Positions 41,523 to 49,117 of a stretch of 64,000 nucleotides of DNA are shown one piece after another. A model generated the notes under the pieces. That model did no database searches, was not told where the DNA came from, and was given only the letters and a program-made list of their open reading frames with translations. The position numbers and the translations under genes were made by a program. This DNA is from Streptomyces sp. LBL (lineage in GTDB: Bacteria > Actinomycetota > Actinomycetes > Streptomycetales > Streptomycetaceae), in contig NZ_JARXYX010000032.1 in NCBI RefSeq assembly GCF_029893585.1, positions 1-64,000 on the forward strand, written 5' to 3'. How positions within the stretch are numbered: position 1 is the first letter of the stretch; each line of letters begins with the position of its first letter.

Positions 41523-42174
41523 GCGCCCTCGCCTCTCGTGTCTTAGCCCGCGTTCCGACAACTCTGCTCCTGGCCACTGCCGCCGTCAGCAGCTCCTCGA
41601 CCAACTGGGAAGACGACTCCCCGACCGGCATGACCTCGGCGAGCCTGCGCAGTGACCGTACCGTCAATGTACGGACAGCGCCGTCCGACTTTCCCATGAT
41701 CTGCGCAGTCTGCCCCGGACTCAGTCCGTCGAAGAACCGCAGGATCAAGACCTGCCGTTGCTGGGGCCGCAGTTTCTGCAGGTGAGATGCAACAGCTTGG
41801 GCCAGTACACGCCTTTCGGCGTACTCTTCCGGACTCTGGTCAAAGCGCGGCCGGTCGAGTTCGAGGTGATCGGAGTACAGCGCTTCCGACGGGCGTCGCT
41901 GCATGGAGCGCAGGTAGTCGAGCGCGGTGTTCTTCGTGATCGTGCGCAGCCAGCCCAACAGGTTCGTGCCCGGTCGGTACTTGCTGACGTTCTGGGCGAC
42001 CTTCAGCCAAACTTCCTGGCTCAGGTCCTCCGCGACGTGCCCGTCGCGGATGTAGAACCGCACCCAGTGGTACACGGTGTCGTTGAGCTCGTCATATAAC
42101 GCCGCGATGGCGTCGGCTCCGTCCTCCCCGCCTGCTGCGGCGCGTGCGACGAGAGCCTCCAGAACGTCGGTCAC
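41506..42174 (-). CDS. ECF-family RNA polymerase sigma factor on the prophage
   Basis: GTG start. The 222-aa product has sigma region 2 (LNDTVYHWVRFYIRDGHVAE, then DLSQEVWLKVAQNVSKYRPG) and region 4 (HLQKLRPQQRQVLILRFFDG, then LSPGQTAQIMGKSDGAVRTL). Region 3 is absent, as in ECF sigmas. Sigma factors of this group are membrane-signal or development linked in Streptomyces hosts. On a prophage it could drive late or lysogeny genes, or shift host transcription. The bipartite late promoters do not show the usual ECF consensus, so the match is not proven. Confidence 0.85.
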   Translation of the reverse strand: MTDVLEALVARAAAGGEDGADAIAALYDELNDTVYHWVRFYIRDGHVAEDLSQEVWLKVAQNVSKYRPGTNLLGWLRTITKNTALDYLRSMQRRPSEALYSDHLELDRPRFDQSPEEYAERRVLAQAVASHLQKLRPQQRQVLILRFFDGLSPGQTAQIMGKSDGAVRTLTVRSLRRLAEVMPVGESSSQLVEELLTAAVARSRVVGTRAKTREARAHVSTR

Positions 42175-42264
42175 GGCGTGATGTCCCCCCCAAGCCGGTG
42201 CTGCGGATGTCAGCTACAGCGCCGCGCTCGGGCGTACCTCCACAGTCTCCCCACCAATGGAAGA

Positions 42265-42699
42265 TCACGTTCCGATGCGGCGCTGAGGCAGCATAACCAA
42301 TCCTTCACGGACTCCATCGAACAGGTCAGCGATTCCTCGCAACGCTCTGGCGCCCATGGTTCGGACAGGCGCTGGGAGAGCAACGCGGTGCCACAAGATC
42401 CGGAGCGCGAGCACGAGCGGCCATGCTCCGTCCCATGGCGCGGCTTTCGTCGACGGAACCACCAGCGGGCAACGGTTTGTGCGCCCAGGGCCGTCGATGA
42501 GGTCGCCAACGTTCAAGGCCTCAGCCGCCGGCCCGACCAACGCCAGCCAACGATGACGCCACCCGCCGGACCGACTTCGTCGTACGGCAGGCGCGCTGGA
42601 CTCACCCGGGTGTAACAGATTCGGCCGATCCACGTACTTGTCGGTGCCGGCCTGGACGCAACCGGCTCCATCCGGACGGATCGGTCCGCCCGGGGGCAC
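42265..42699 (-). CDS. Possible phage protein in the gap before excisionase
   Basis: In the 547-bp gap between the sigma factor and excisionase, a minus-strand frame reads VGDLIDGPGRTNRC and ILWHRVALPAPVRTMGARAL with about 70% GC at third positions, weakly coding-like. The true start is unclear, since the first 55 codons look random, and no ribosome binding site is convincing. It may be a decayed gene or chance. Confidence 0.25.
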   Translation of the reverse strand: MPPGGPIRPDGAGCVQAGTDKYVDRPNLLHPGESSAPAVRRSRSGGWRHRWLALVGPAAEALNVGDLIDGPGRTNRCPLVVPSTKAAPWDGAWPLVLALRILWHRVALPAPVRTMGARALRGIADLFDGVREGLVMLPQRRIGT

Positions 42700-42721
42700 C
42701 TACGAATGAACAAGGACGGAT

Positions 42722-42907
42722 ATGCCTCGCGGTGGTTCAAATGTGTTGCTGAGTTTCGAGACGATTGCCGAACGCATGGAAGTCCCAAAGCGCACCGTGC
42801 TCGACAACTACAGGAGTTGGGACATCCCTGTCATACGCATCAGCGATCGAATTCTCCGCGTGCGGGAGCGCGATTTCGAGGCATGGCTGGATGCACGTGC
42901 GGAATGA
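42722..42907 (+). CDS. xis: Excisionase (MerR-like HTH)
   Basis: The ATG follows GGACGG, a weak site. The 61-aa product has an HTH of the excisionase/MerR type: FETIAERMEVPKRTVLDNYR then a wing IRISDRILRVRERDFEAWLD. Xis proteins direct the integrase toward excision. Position just before the integrase is typical. Confidence 0.8.
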   Translation: MPRGGSNVLLSFETIAERMEVPKRTVLDNYRSWDIPVIRISDRILRVRERDFEAWLDARAE

Positions 42908-42990
42908 ATTTCGGGCGCTGGCACTCGAGTTATTCCCGTGCGTACAGGGCGTCACGTCGACGACACCGCCCCTCTGGTGACGGCTTGACG

Positions 42991-43010
42991 AGTCATGGCT
43001 ACGCCTACGT
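42991..43010 (+). repeat. Possible integrase arm-site repeat (copy near int start)
   Basis: TCATGGCTACGCCTACGTAA. CATGGCTAC recurs at 44615 and 44627, the last again followed by a CTACGTA-like sequence. Such repeats flanking an integrase gene often bind its N-terminal domain. Confidence 0.45.
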
Positions 43011-43071
43011 AAAGTCCAACTCCCCTGGCCAGGGAGTACCGACAACCGACCGCGATCACGAGAGGCGTCCC

Positions 43072-44313
43072 GTGGCACGCAAGCCCACTGTCTACAAGCG
43101 CTGCGACTGCTCCGATCAGAACAGGCCCAAGAAGGTGGGCGGATGCCCCCATAGCTGGTCCTACAACCGCACGAGCGACGAAGGCAACCGCACGCGCGCG
43201 GCGATTCCCGAGTCAGTTGGCCTAACTCAGGCACAGGCTCAGGCCATTCTCGACGGCATGGCCCCAGGTGTGGCTCCCGAACCCGTCGAAACGAACCTCA
43301 CCTTTCGCCAGTGGGCAGCCGACTGGCTCAGTAGACGCCGGGCGAAGGAGGTCAGCGTCCAGGCCTACGAGTCGGCCATCCGCGTACACCTCAATCCCCG
43401 CTGGGGCAGCAAACGCCTACGGACCATCAAGAAGGCCCAGGTCGAAGCCTGGGTTCTGGAGATGGAAGCCAACAAGACCATCGCCAACTCCACGGCGGAG
43501 GGTCACTGGAAGGTCTTCAAGATGGTCATCAAGGATGCCCTCCAGAACGGAAAGATCGCCTCGAACCCCACCTACGAGGTCGATGGACCCTACGTCGAAG
43601 AGTCGGCCTCGTACGTCTTCAGCGCGGACGAGTGCTGGGCGATCTACGACGCGTTCCCAGAGCAGTACCGCGCCATCCCCATGCTCGGCTTCGCCTGCGG
43701 CCTCCGACAGGCGGAGGCACTCGCCGTGTGCGACGAGGTGATCGACACAGACAGAAAGCTACTCACCGTTCGTCGCCAGGTACTCAGAACCAAGGAAACG
43801 AACTACAGACCCACCATCGTGGACCGACTCAAGACGAGCCCGCGGCTCAGTACGAAGGACGTGCCGATCCCTCCGTACCTCCAGGGCGCCTTGGACGAGC
43901 ACATGGAGCGGCTCCCGCCACGGCCCGCAAAGAACGTCCTGTGGGAGCACAAGAAGACGATGGCCGACTGTGAGCGCGGCTCGGTACGAGCGCTCTTTTG
44001 GTCGCGCCGCATGAACCTCGTCTGCCGGAACCACTTCAACGACGACGCGTGGAAGCCGACGCTTCTCAAGCTGGGCATCAAGGACGAGGAGGGAAACCTT
44101 CCGACCTTCCACGACCTCAGACACACCTTCATCTCCACATGCCTGCAGAACGGAATCCCAGAGCACACCGTGGCCGCGTGGGTGGGCGACTCCGTCGAGG
44201 AGCTGCGCCGTACGTACAGCCACCTCTTGAGGGACCACGCCGACACCCACGGCGCGATAGCCGCCGACCTGACTGCACGGCCGAAGCTGGCCCTCGTACG
44301 CGACGCGGCGTAA
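43072..44313 (+). CDS. int: Tyrosine integrase of the prophage
   Basis: GTG after GAGAGGC. A long upstream in-frame extension was rejected because it overlaps xis and is not coding-like. The 413-aa product has a Cys-rich N-terminus (YKRCDCSDQNRPKK), a core-binding domain (TFRQWAADWLSRRRA) and a catalytic domain with Arg in GFACGLRQAEAL, HDLRHTF (H-x-x-R) and Tyr in LRRTYSHLL. It recombines attP with a host attB. The RNase P RNA gene lies 435 bp beyond, so the attachment site is probably close to its 3' end. Confidence 0.92.
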   Translation: MARKPTVYKRCDCSDQNRPKKVGGCPHSWSYNRTSDEGNRTRAAIPESVGLTQAQAQAILDGMAPGVAPEPVETNLTFRQWAADWLSRRRAKEVSVQAYESAIRVHLNPRWGSKRLRTIKKAQVEAWVLEMEANKTIANSTAEGHWKVFKMVIKDALQNGKIASNPTYEVDGPYVEESASYVFSADECWAIYDAFPEQYRAIPMLGFACGLRQAEALAVCDEVIDTDRKLLTVRRQVLRTKETNYRPTIVDRLKTSPRLSTKDVPIPPYLQGALDEHMERLPPRPAKNVLWEHKKTMADCERGSVRALFWSRRMNLVCRNHFNDDAWKPTLLKLGIKDEEGNLPTFHDLRHTFISTCLQNGIPEHTVAAWVGDSVEELRRTYSHLLRDHADTHGAIAADLTARPKLALVRDAA

Positions 44314-44318
44314 CGACT

Positions 44319-44374
44319 GGAGCAATGGCGATGGCCTGCGGATCGTGCGATCCGCAGGCCATCGCCATTGCTCC
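44319..44374. terminator. Long perfect inverted repeat after the integrase
   Basis: Two 27-bp arms, perfectly complementary with a 2-nt loop, 5 bp after the integrase stop. It works as a terminator for int and for any transcript from the right. Arm length is unusual. The arms include GGAGCAATGGCGATGGCC. Confidence 0.8.
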
Positions 44375-44375
44375 A

Positions 44376-44629
44376 AACTGCGAAGGGATGTGCATGCCTT
44401 CGAAAACCTCGACCGCCAGGTGCCGGGCCAGTTCGGTCAGCTCCCCGATCGCCTCGCCCCACGCTCCCCACGAAGCGGGATTGTCGAAGAGGTACAAGCT
44501 CACGAGGCTTCGCGCTCTGCCCTGGCATTGCGGCCGGACCATTCGAATCACGCAGGGCAGAGGCCGCTTGCCGCAGGTCAGAACCCGGCGCTGCCAATCT
44601 CCACCCTCGCGGCCCATGGCTACTTTCAT
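44376..44629 (-). CDS. Possible small minus-strand gene in the integrase-rnpB gap
   Basis: A minus-strand frame starting at ATG 44629 reads SLVSLYLFDNPASWGAWGEA and IGELTELARHLAVEVFEGMH, which looks coding. There is no stop before the integrase hairpin, so the natural end may have been lost at the prophage junction. Host remnant or phage gene cannot be told apart here. Confidence 0.3.
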
Positions 44630-44644
44630 GGCTACGTACGTAGC
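44615..44644 (+). repeat. Repeats near the right prophage end, candidate att region
   Basis: Two CATGGCTAC direct repeats 12 bp apart (44615, 44627), the second running into the palindrome GCTACGTACGTAGC (44631-44644). A matching repeat lies before int at 42992. The att core itself cannot be fixed without the left junction. Confidence 0.4.
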
Positions 44645-44748
44645 CGTGCGACCCCGTTTGAACCGGTGCGGAACGGGGTTTGATCAAGTCTTCTGACCCA
44701 CAAAAAATGGCTGCTGACCAGCATGTTCACTGATCAAAGGCCCCTAGG

Positions 44749-45162
44749 GGCAGACGAGTCGGGCTGTACGCCGGGTTCTGTCGCCCGGGTTCCTCGCGGA
44801 GCCCGGGGAGACGGCCATCCATCTAGGGCCGGCGTTGCCGCCGGCCTCGTGCGGTCTACCCGCGGACTCGGGCGGGCAGCCCTCGAACGTCCGCGCAGAA
44901 ACACCGGGGTGTTTCCTTTTGACCTTGCTCCGGGTGGGGTTTACCTAGCTGCCCAGGTCGCCCTGGGCACTGGTGGTCTCTTACACCACCGTTTCACCCT
45001 TACCCAGCGCCGAAGCGCTGGGCGGTCTGTTTTCTGTGGCACTGTCCCGCGGGTCACCCCGGGTGGCCGTTAGCCATCACCCTGCCCTGTGGAGCCCGGA
45101 CGTTCCTCGGGAAGTGTCCCGTCAGGGTCACTCCACGCGGCCGTCCGCCCGGCTCGTCTGCC
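44749..45162 (-). ncRNA. rnpB: RNase P RNA
   Basis: About 414 nt. The 5' and 3' ends (CAGACGAGCCGGGCGGAC and CCCGACTCGTCTGCC) pair as helix P1. Universal elements of bacterial A-type RNase P RNA are visible, including GAGGAACGTCCGGGC and ACAGAACCCGGCGTACAG, with the conserved GAAACGGTGGTGTAAGAG and GGTAGACC parts. It matures tRNA 5' ends. A -10-like TAGCAT lies 10 bp upstream (45172-45177). The prophage integrase is just past the 3' end. The 5' end overlaps the tail of the EamA remnant. Confidence 0.95.
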
Positions 45163-45980
45163 GTGTCGACCATGCTACCGGGCGTGTGCCTTTGCCCGGA
45201 CCGCCAGGACCGGCAGGACCGGCAGGCACGGCAGGCACGGCAGGCCCGGCGGCCGTCGCCAGTACCGAGCCCGCCAGGATGAGGGTGAAGGCGACCGCGA
45301 TCCCGGCTGTGAAGGGTTCGTCCAGGAACGCGGCTCCCGCGGCCACCGCCACCGCCGGGTTGACGTACGTGAAGACCGTCGCCCGGGTAGGGCCGACCTC
45401 CTTGATCAGTTCCAGGAAGGCGACGAACGCGAGCGCCGTGCAGATCACGCCCAGTCCCGCGAGGGCCGTGAGGACCGACGCAGAGGGCGTCTCGCTCGCC
45501 CGGGTCACTGCCGCCGCCGGCGCATAGACCAAGGCCGCCAGGGCCAGGCAGGGGGCTGTCAGCTGGAGCGTCGGAACGTCCTTCAGCCACCGGGCGGCGA
45601 TCAAGGGCGCCGTCGCATAGCCCACCACCGTCAGGAACACCTCCGCCAGGGAACGGGCGTCGCCGCCGGTCAGGTGGGGGACGGTGAGTACGGCGACGCC
45701 GGCCAGGCCCAGCACCAGGCCGCTCACCCGCCGTGCCCCCAGGCGTTCCGTGTCGCCGAAGAAACGGGCCGTGACCACTCCGACGATCGGGACGCCCGCG
45801 ATCAGCAGACCGGCTGTCGAGCTGGACAGGTGGCGTTCGGCGTCGGTGAGGGTGAACCAGGGGCCGATGATCTCGATGCACGCGAAGCCCAGCATCGGCA
45901 GCCAGTGGGTGCGGACGGTCCGGATCAGTCCGCCGCCGCGTATCGCGAAGGGGAGCAGGATGGCGGCGCCCAGGGCACAG
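45128..45980 (-). pseudogene. EamA-family transporter, N-terminus deleted
   Basis: The frame reads LGAAILLPFAIR then GLLIAGVPIVGVVTARFFGD and other DMT/EamA transmembrane segments, but the first about 75-80 residues normally present are missing. The remaining frame runs straight into an AraC-type gene in a different frame at about 45981. The C-terminus reads into rnpB with Pro/Ala/Gly low complexity. Probably non-functional. Confidence 0.75.
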
Positions 45981-46682
45981 CAGGCCGGACTCCAGGAGTC
46001 CGCGGGCCCGGGTCACCCGGTACTGGGCGAGCCAGGCGTACGGCGGTATCCCCATCGTCGTACGGAAGGCGCGCAGGAGTTGGTAGCGGGACAGGCCCAG
46101 GTCGGCGGCGAGGTCGGCGAGGGAGGGGGGTGCCAGGAGGTCGTCGGCGAGACGGTCGCGTACGGCGTGGGCGATACGGTCCGCGCCGGGGATCGTATCG
46201 CCGGCCGGGCGGGCAGTGGAGTGGCGCCGGGTCAGCGCCGTGAGCAGCCACGGCAGGCGGGACTCCGCCTCCAACGGGTCGGGGCACGCGCTGAGTTCGG
46301 CGTGGGCGCAGCTGAGGGCGGCGGCCAGTTCGGGGTCGTCGACGAGCGGCTCGCGGAAGTACGGGTGACCGCCGAGGGCGCCGTCGGCGAGGAGGGCGGG
46401 ATCTGGGTACAGGGCACGGTAGGCGTAGCCGTCGGACGCGGCGGGGCCGCCGGTGTGCATCTCCCCGGGGGCGAGTACGACGATGGCGCCCGGGCCGGGC
46501 CGGAGGCGGCCGCCCCGGTAGTCGATGACCTCGGAGCCGTCCACGCACACCCCGATGCTGAACTCGTCGTGTGCGTGGGAGGCGTAGACGTGCCGGTCGA
46601 AGCGGGCGGTGAGGAGGTCGAGGGGCGGTCCGCAGCGGCCGAGGCGGGCCCTGGTCCACCGGGCCTGTTCCCGTGCTCTCAT
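45981..46682 (-). pseudogene. AraC-family regulator, C-terminus deleted
   Basis: ATG MRAREQARW. It has an AraC-type sugar/effector-binding N-terminus (HDEFSIGVCVDGSE, GAIVVLAPGEMHTGG) and the first HTH (SLADLAADLGLSRYQLLRAF). The protein is cut at LLESGL, where the second HTH should follow, and joins EamA sequence out of frame. AraC and EamA genes are commonly adjacent, so a deletion between them is the simplest cause. Confidence 0.75.
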
Positions 46683-46758
46683 CGTCGTCCCCCTGACGTC
46701 CTCGAATCCTCGGGGATGCAACGCTTTCAGGTCCCGGTTTCATGCCGTGCGGCGCGGC

Positions 46759-47328
46759 TCAGAGGAAGTCGCTCGTGTCCAGGTCGAAGGCGAAGGGCTC
46801 GGGGAGGGCGAGGGGCTTGCCGAAGGGGAGGGTGCAGTGCTGGCGGTATTCGTCCTTCTGCGGGTCACTGAACAGCGTGATCGAGGAGTCGTCGCGGTCG
46901 ACGAGCAGATAGAGGGGGACGCCTCCGCGGGCGTAGCAATGGCGCTTGGCCTCGCGGTCGGCCACCGGCTTGGTGGAGGTCACCTCGATGACCATGGCGA
47001 CGCCCTCGCACGGCATCCAAGCGTCGGCGCCCCGGAAGAGCAGCAGGTGCGCGGGCGCGAAGGTGACGTCCGGAATCGCATGGTTCTTCGGGCAGGCGCC
47101 CCCGCTCTTCAGCCTCAGGCCCTTGTTCCCGGAGAAGTCCATGTCGGTCCCGGACCGCCGGATCACCTGCTTGGCGATCCGGCTGATGTAGTCCTCGTGA
47201 TCCCCGTCCGGCAGCGGCGTCACAACGATCTCCCCCTCGACCAGCTCCGCCCGGAATCCCTCCGGGGTGTGCAGGGCGAGGAAGCCGCGCGCTCGTGCCG
47301 CTGTCGGATCGCGCTGCGTGAGCCGCAT
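46759..47328 (-). CDS. Uma2-family (DUF820) putative endonuclease
   Basis: The start MRLTQRDPTAARARGFLALH was chosen; the longer frame upstream would translate the pentamer repeat. The 189-aa product has the Uma2 PD-(D/E)XK-like core: GFRAELVEGEIVVTPLPDGD, IPDVTFAPA, VIEVTSTKPVADREAK and VPLYLLVDRDDS. Uma2 proteins are very common in Streptomyces, and their biological role is unsettled. It has a normal length. Confidence 0.85.
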   Translation of the reverse strand: MRLTQRDPTAARARGFLALHTPEGFRAELVEGEIVVTPLPDGDHEDYISRIAKQVIRRSGTDMDFSGNKGLRLKSGGACPKNHAIPDVTFAPAHLLLFRGADAWMPCEGVAMVIEVTSTKPVADREAKRHCYARGGVPLYLLVDRDDSSITLFSDPQKDEYRQHCTLPFGKPLALPEPFAFDLDTSDFL

Positions 47329-47375
47329 CCGCAGCCGTTCCCCCAGCGGCAGCCGCTCTCCAGTCCGGCGGGGCC

Positions 47376-47435
47376 GTGCAGTGCAGTGCAGTGCGGTGCG
47401 GTGCAGTGCAGTGCGGTGCGGTGCGGTGCGGTGCG
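47376..47435. repeat. GTGCA/GTGCG pentamer repeat
   Basis: Twelve tandem units of GTGCR in the gap between the divergent Uma2 and yaaA genes. It may affect the spacing of divergent promoters and is prone to slippage. Confidence 0.9.
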
Positions 47436-47507
47436 GCGGAGGGCCGGGGCGGGGTGGTGGCACGCCGCCGTACGCTGTCCGGAGCTCAATCGAAGGAGAT
47501 CGATCCC

Positions 47508-48290
47508 GTGCTTGTCCTGCTGCCGCCCTCCGAAGGCAAGGCCTCGTCCGGACGCGGCGCCCCGCTGAAGCTGGAGTCGCTGGCGTTGCCGGAGCTGACC
47601 GAGGCGCGTGCGGCGGTGATCGAGGAGCTGGTGGAGCTGTGCGCCGCCGACGAGGACAAGGCGCGCGAGGTGCTCGGGCTGAGCGAGGGGCTGCGGGGCG
47701 AGGTCGCGAAGAACACGGAGCTGCGGACGGCCGGCGCGCGGCCCGCCGGCGAGATCTACACGGGGGTGCTGTACGACGCCCTCGACCTGGCGTCCCTGGA
47801 GACGGCGGCGAAGCGGCGCGCCGGCCGGTCCCTGCTGGTCTTCTCGGGGCTGTGGGGCGCGGTCCGGGTCACCGACCGGATCCCCTCCTACCGTTGCTCG
47901 ATGGGCGTGAAGCTGCCCGGTCTCGGCGCGCTGGGCGCGCACTGGCGTACGCCGATGGCGTCGGCGCTGCCGGAGGCGGCCGGGGGCGGGCTGGTGCTGG
48001 ACCTGCGGTCCTCCGCGTACGCGGCCGCGTGGAAGCCGATGGGTGAGGTCGCCGGGCGGACGGCGACGGTACGGGTGCTGCACGCGCCGACCCGGAAGGT
48101 CGTCAGCCACTTCAACAAGGCGACGAAGGGGAAGATCGTCCGCAGTCTGCTGTCCGCCGGGGCCGCTCCGAAGGGCCCGGCGGAGCTGGTGGAGGCGCTG
48201 CGGGACCTCGGGTACGTGGTGGAGGTGGCGCCGCCGGTGACGGCGGGGGCGGTGTGGGCGCTGGACGTGCTGGTGGCCGAGGTCCATTGA
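47508..48290 (+). CDS. yaaA: YaaA-family peroxide stress protein
   Basis: GTG after GAAGGAGAT. The 260-aa product begins MLVLLPPSEGKASSGRGAPL and has the YaaA core with LRTAGARPAGEIYTGVLYDA, then LLVFSGLWGAVRVTDRIPSY and KVVSHFNKATKGKIVR. YaaA limits iron-driven DNA damage under peroxide in E. coli and has a DNA-binding HhH-like fold. It is complete. Confidence 0.9.
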   Translation: MLVLLPPSEGKASSGRGAPLKLESLALPELTEARAAVIEELVELCAADEDKAREVLGLSEGLRGEVAKNTELRTAGARPAGEIYTGVLYDALDLASLETAAKRRAGRSLLVFSGLWGAVRVTDRIPSYRCSMGVKLPGLGALGAHWRTPMASALPEAAGGGLVLDLRSSAYAAAWKPMGEVAGRTATVRVLHAPTRKVVSHFNKATKGKIVRSLLSAGAAPKGPAELVEALRDLGYVVEVAPPVTAGAVWALDVLVAEVH

Positions 48291-48337
48291 ACCTCGCTCG
48301 ACGTCGCTGAACCCGCTCGACCTCGCACAACCGGCCT

Positions 48338-48372
48338 GTTGCAGCATGCGCAACACCCTTTGCGTATGTTGC
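48338..48372. promoter_or_regulatory. Possible operator before eda
   Basis: GTTGCAGCATGCGCAAC is an imperfect palindrome, followed 4 bp on by TTTGCGTATGTTGC with similar half-sites. It lies 23 bp before the aldolase start. The cognate regulator is unknown. Confidence 0.45.
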
Positions 48373-48394
48373 TGCTCCAGGGCACGATGAGGCC

Positions 48395-49117
48395 ATGCCC
48401 GCCTCCGTGCCTTCCTCGCCCCCGTCGTCCACGCCCGCGTCCGCGTCCGGGTCCGTATCCGAGTCCGGGTCCGGGTCCGGGTCCGGGTCTCTGCTGGATC
48501 TCGCGCCCGTCATCCCTGTCGTGGTCGTCGAAGACGCCGCCGACGCCGTACCGCTCGCCCGCGCGCTGGTCGCCGGCGGGCTCCCCGCGATCGAGGTGAC
48601 CCTGCGGACGCCCGCCGCGCTCGACGCGGCCCGGGCGATCGTCGCGGAGGTGCCGGACGCCGTGGTCGGCGTGGGCACCGTGATCACGCCGGCGCAGGTG
48701 ACCGAGGCCGTGGCGGCCGGGGCGCGTTTCCTGGTCAGCCCGGGCTGGACGGACGTACTGCTCGATGCCATGCGGGAGTCGGGGGTGCCGTTCCTGCCGG
48801 GGGTGTCGACGACGTCCGAGGTGGTGGCGCTGCTGGAGCGCGGGGTGCGGGAGATGAAGTTCTTCCCGGCCGAGGCGGCGGGCGGCACGGCGTATCTGAA
48901 GGCGCTGGCCGGCCCCTTGCCGCAGGCGCGGTTCTGCCCGACCGGCGGGGTCGGCCCGGGAAACGCGCCGGAGTATCTGGCGCTGCCCAACGTCGGGTGC
49001 GTGGGCGGGACGTGGATGCTCCCCCAGGACGCGATCGAGGCGCGGGACTGGGCGCGGGTCGAGGCGCTGGCCCGGGAGGCGGCAGGGCTCAGGGACGGTT
49101 CACGGACGCAGGTGTGA
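48395..49117 (+). CDS. eda: KDPG/KHG aldolase
   Basis: The 240-aa product has a Ser/Gly/Pro-rich N-terminus (residues 1-32) that is not part of the enzyme, then the class I aldolase barrel: VIPVVVVEDAADAVPLARAL, AIEVTLRT with the catalytic Glu, VGVGTV, and EMKFFPAEAAGG with the Schiff-base Lys, then FCPTGGVGPGNAPEYLAL. It cleaves 2-keto-3-deoxy-6-phosphogluconate to pyruvate and glyceraldehyde 3-phosphate. The last 18 bp overlap the convergent phosphatase gene. Confidence 0.93.
   Translation: MPASVPSSPPSSTPASASGSVSESGSGSGSGSLLDLAPVIPVVVVEDAADAVPLARALVAGGLPAIEVTLRTPAALDAARAIVAEVPDAVVGVGTVITPAQVTEAVAAGARFLVSPGWTDVLLDAMRESGVPFLPGVSTTSEVVALLERGVREMKFFPAEAAGGTAYLKALAGPLPQARFCPTGGVGPGNAPEYLALPNVGCVGGTWMLPQDAIEARDWARVEALAREAAGLRDGSRTQV

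Noticed and set aside
42706..43071. N-terminal extension of the integrase to an upstream ATG
   Set aside because: It overlaps the excisionase gene in another frame, has no family similarity, and a GTG with a ribosome binding site at 43072 gives the normal length.
44314..44748. Exact attachment core of the prophage
   Set aside because: Repeats were seen, but without the left junction no direct repeat can be defined, so no att site is annotated as certain.
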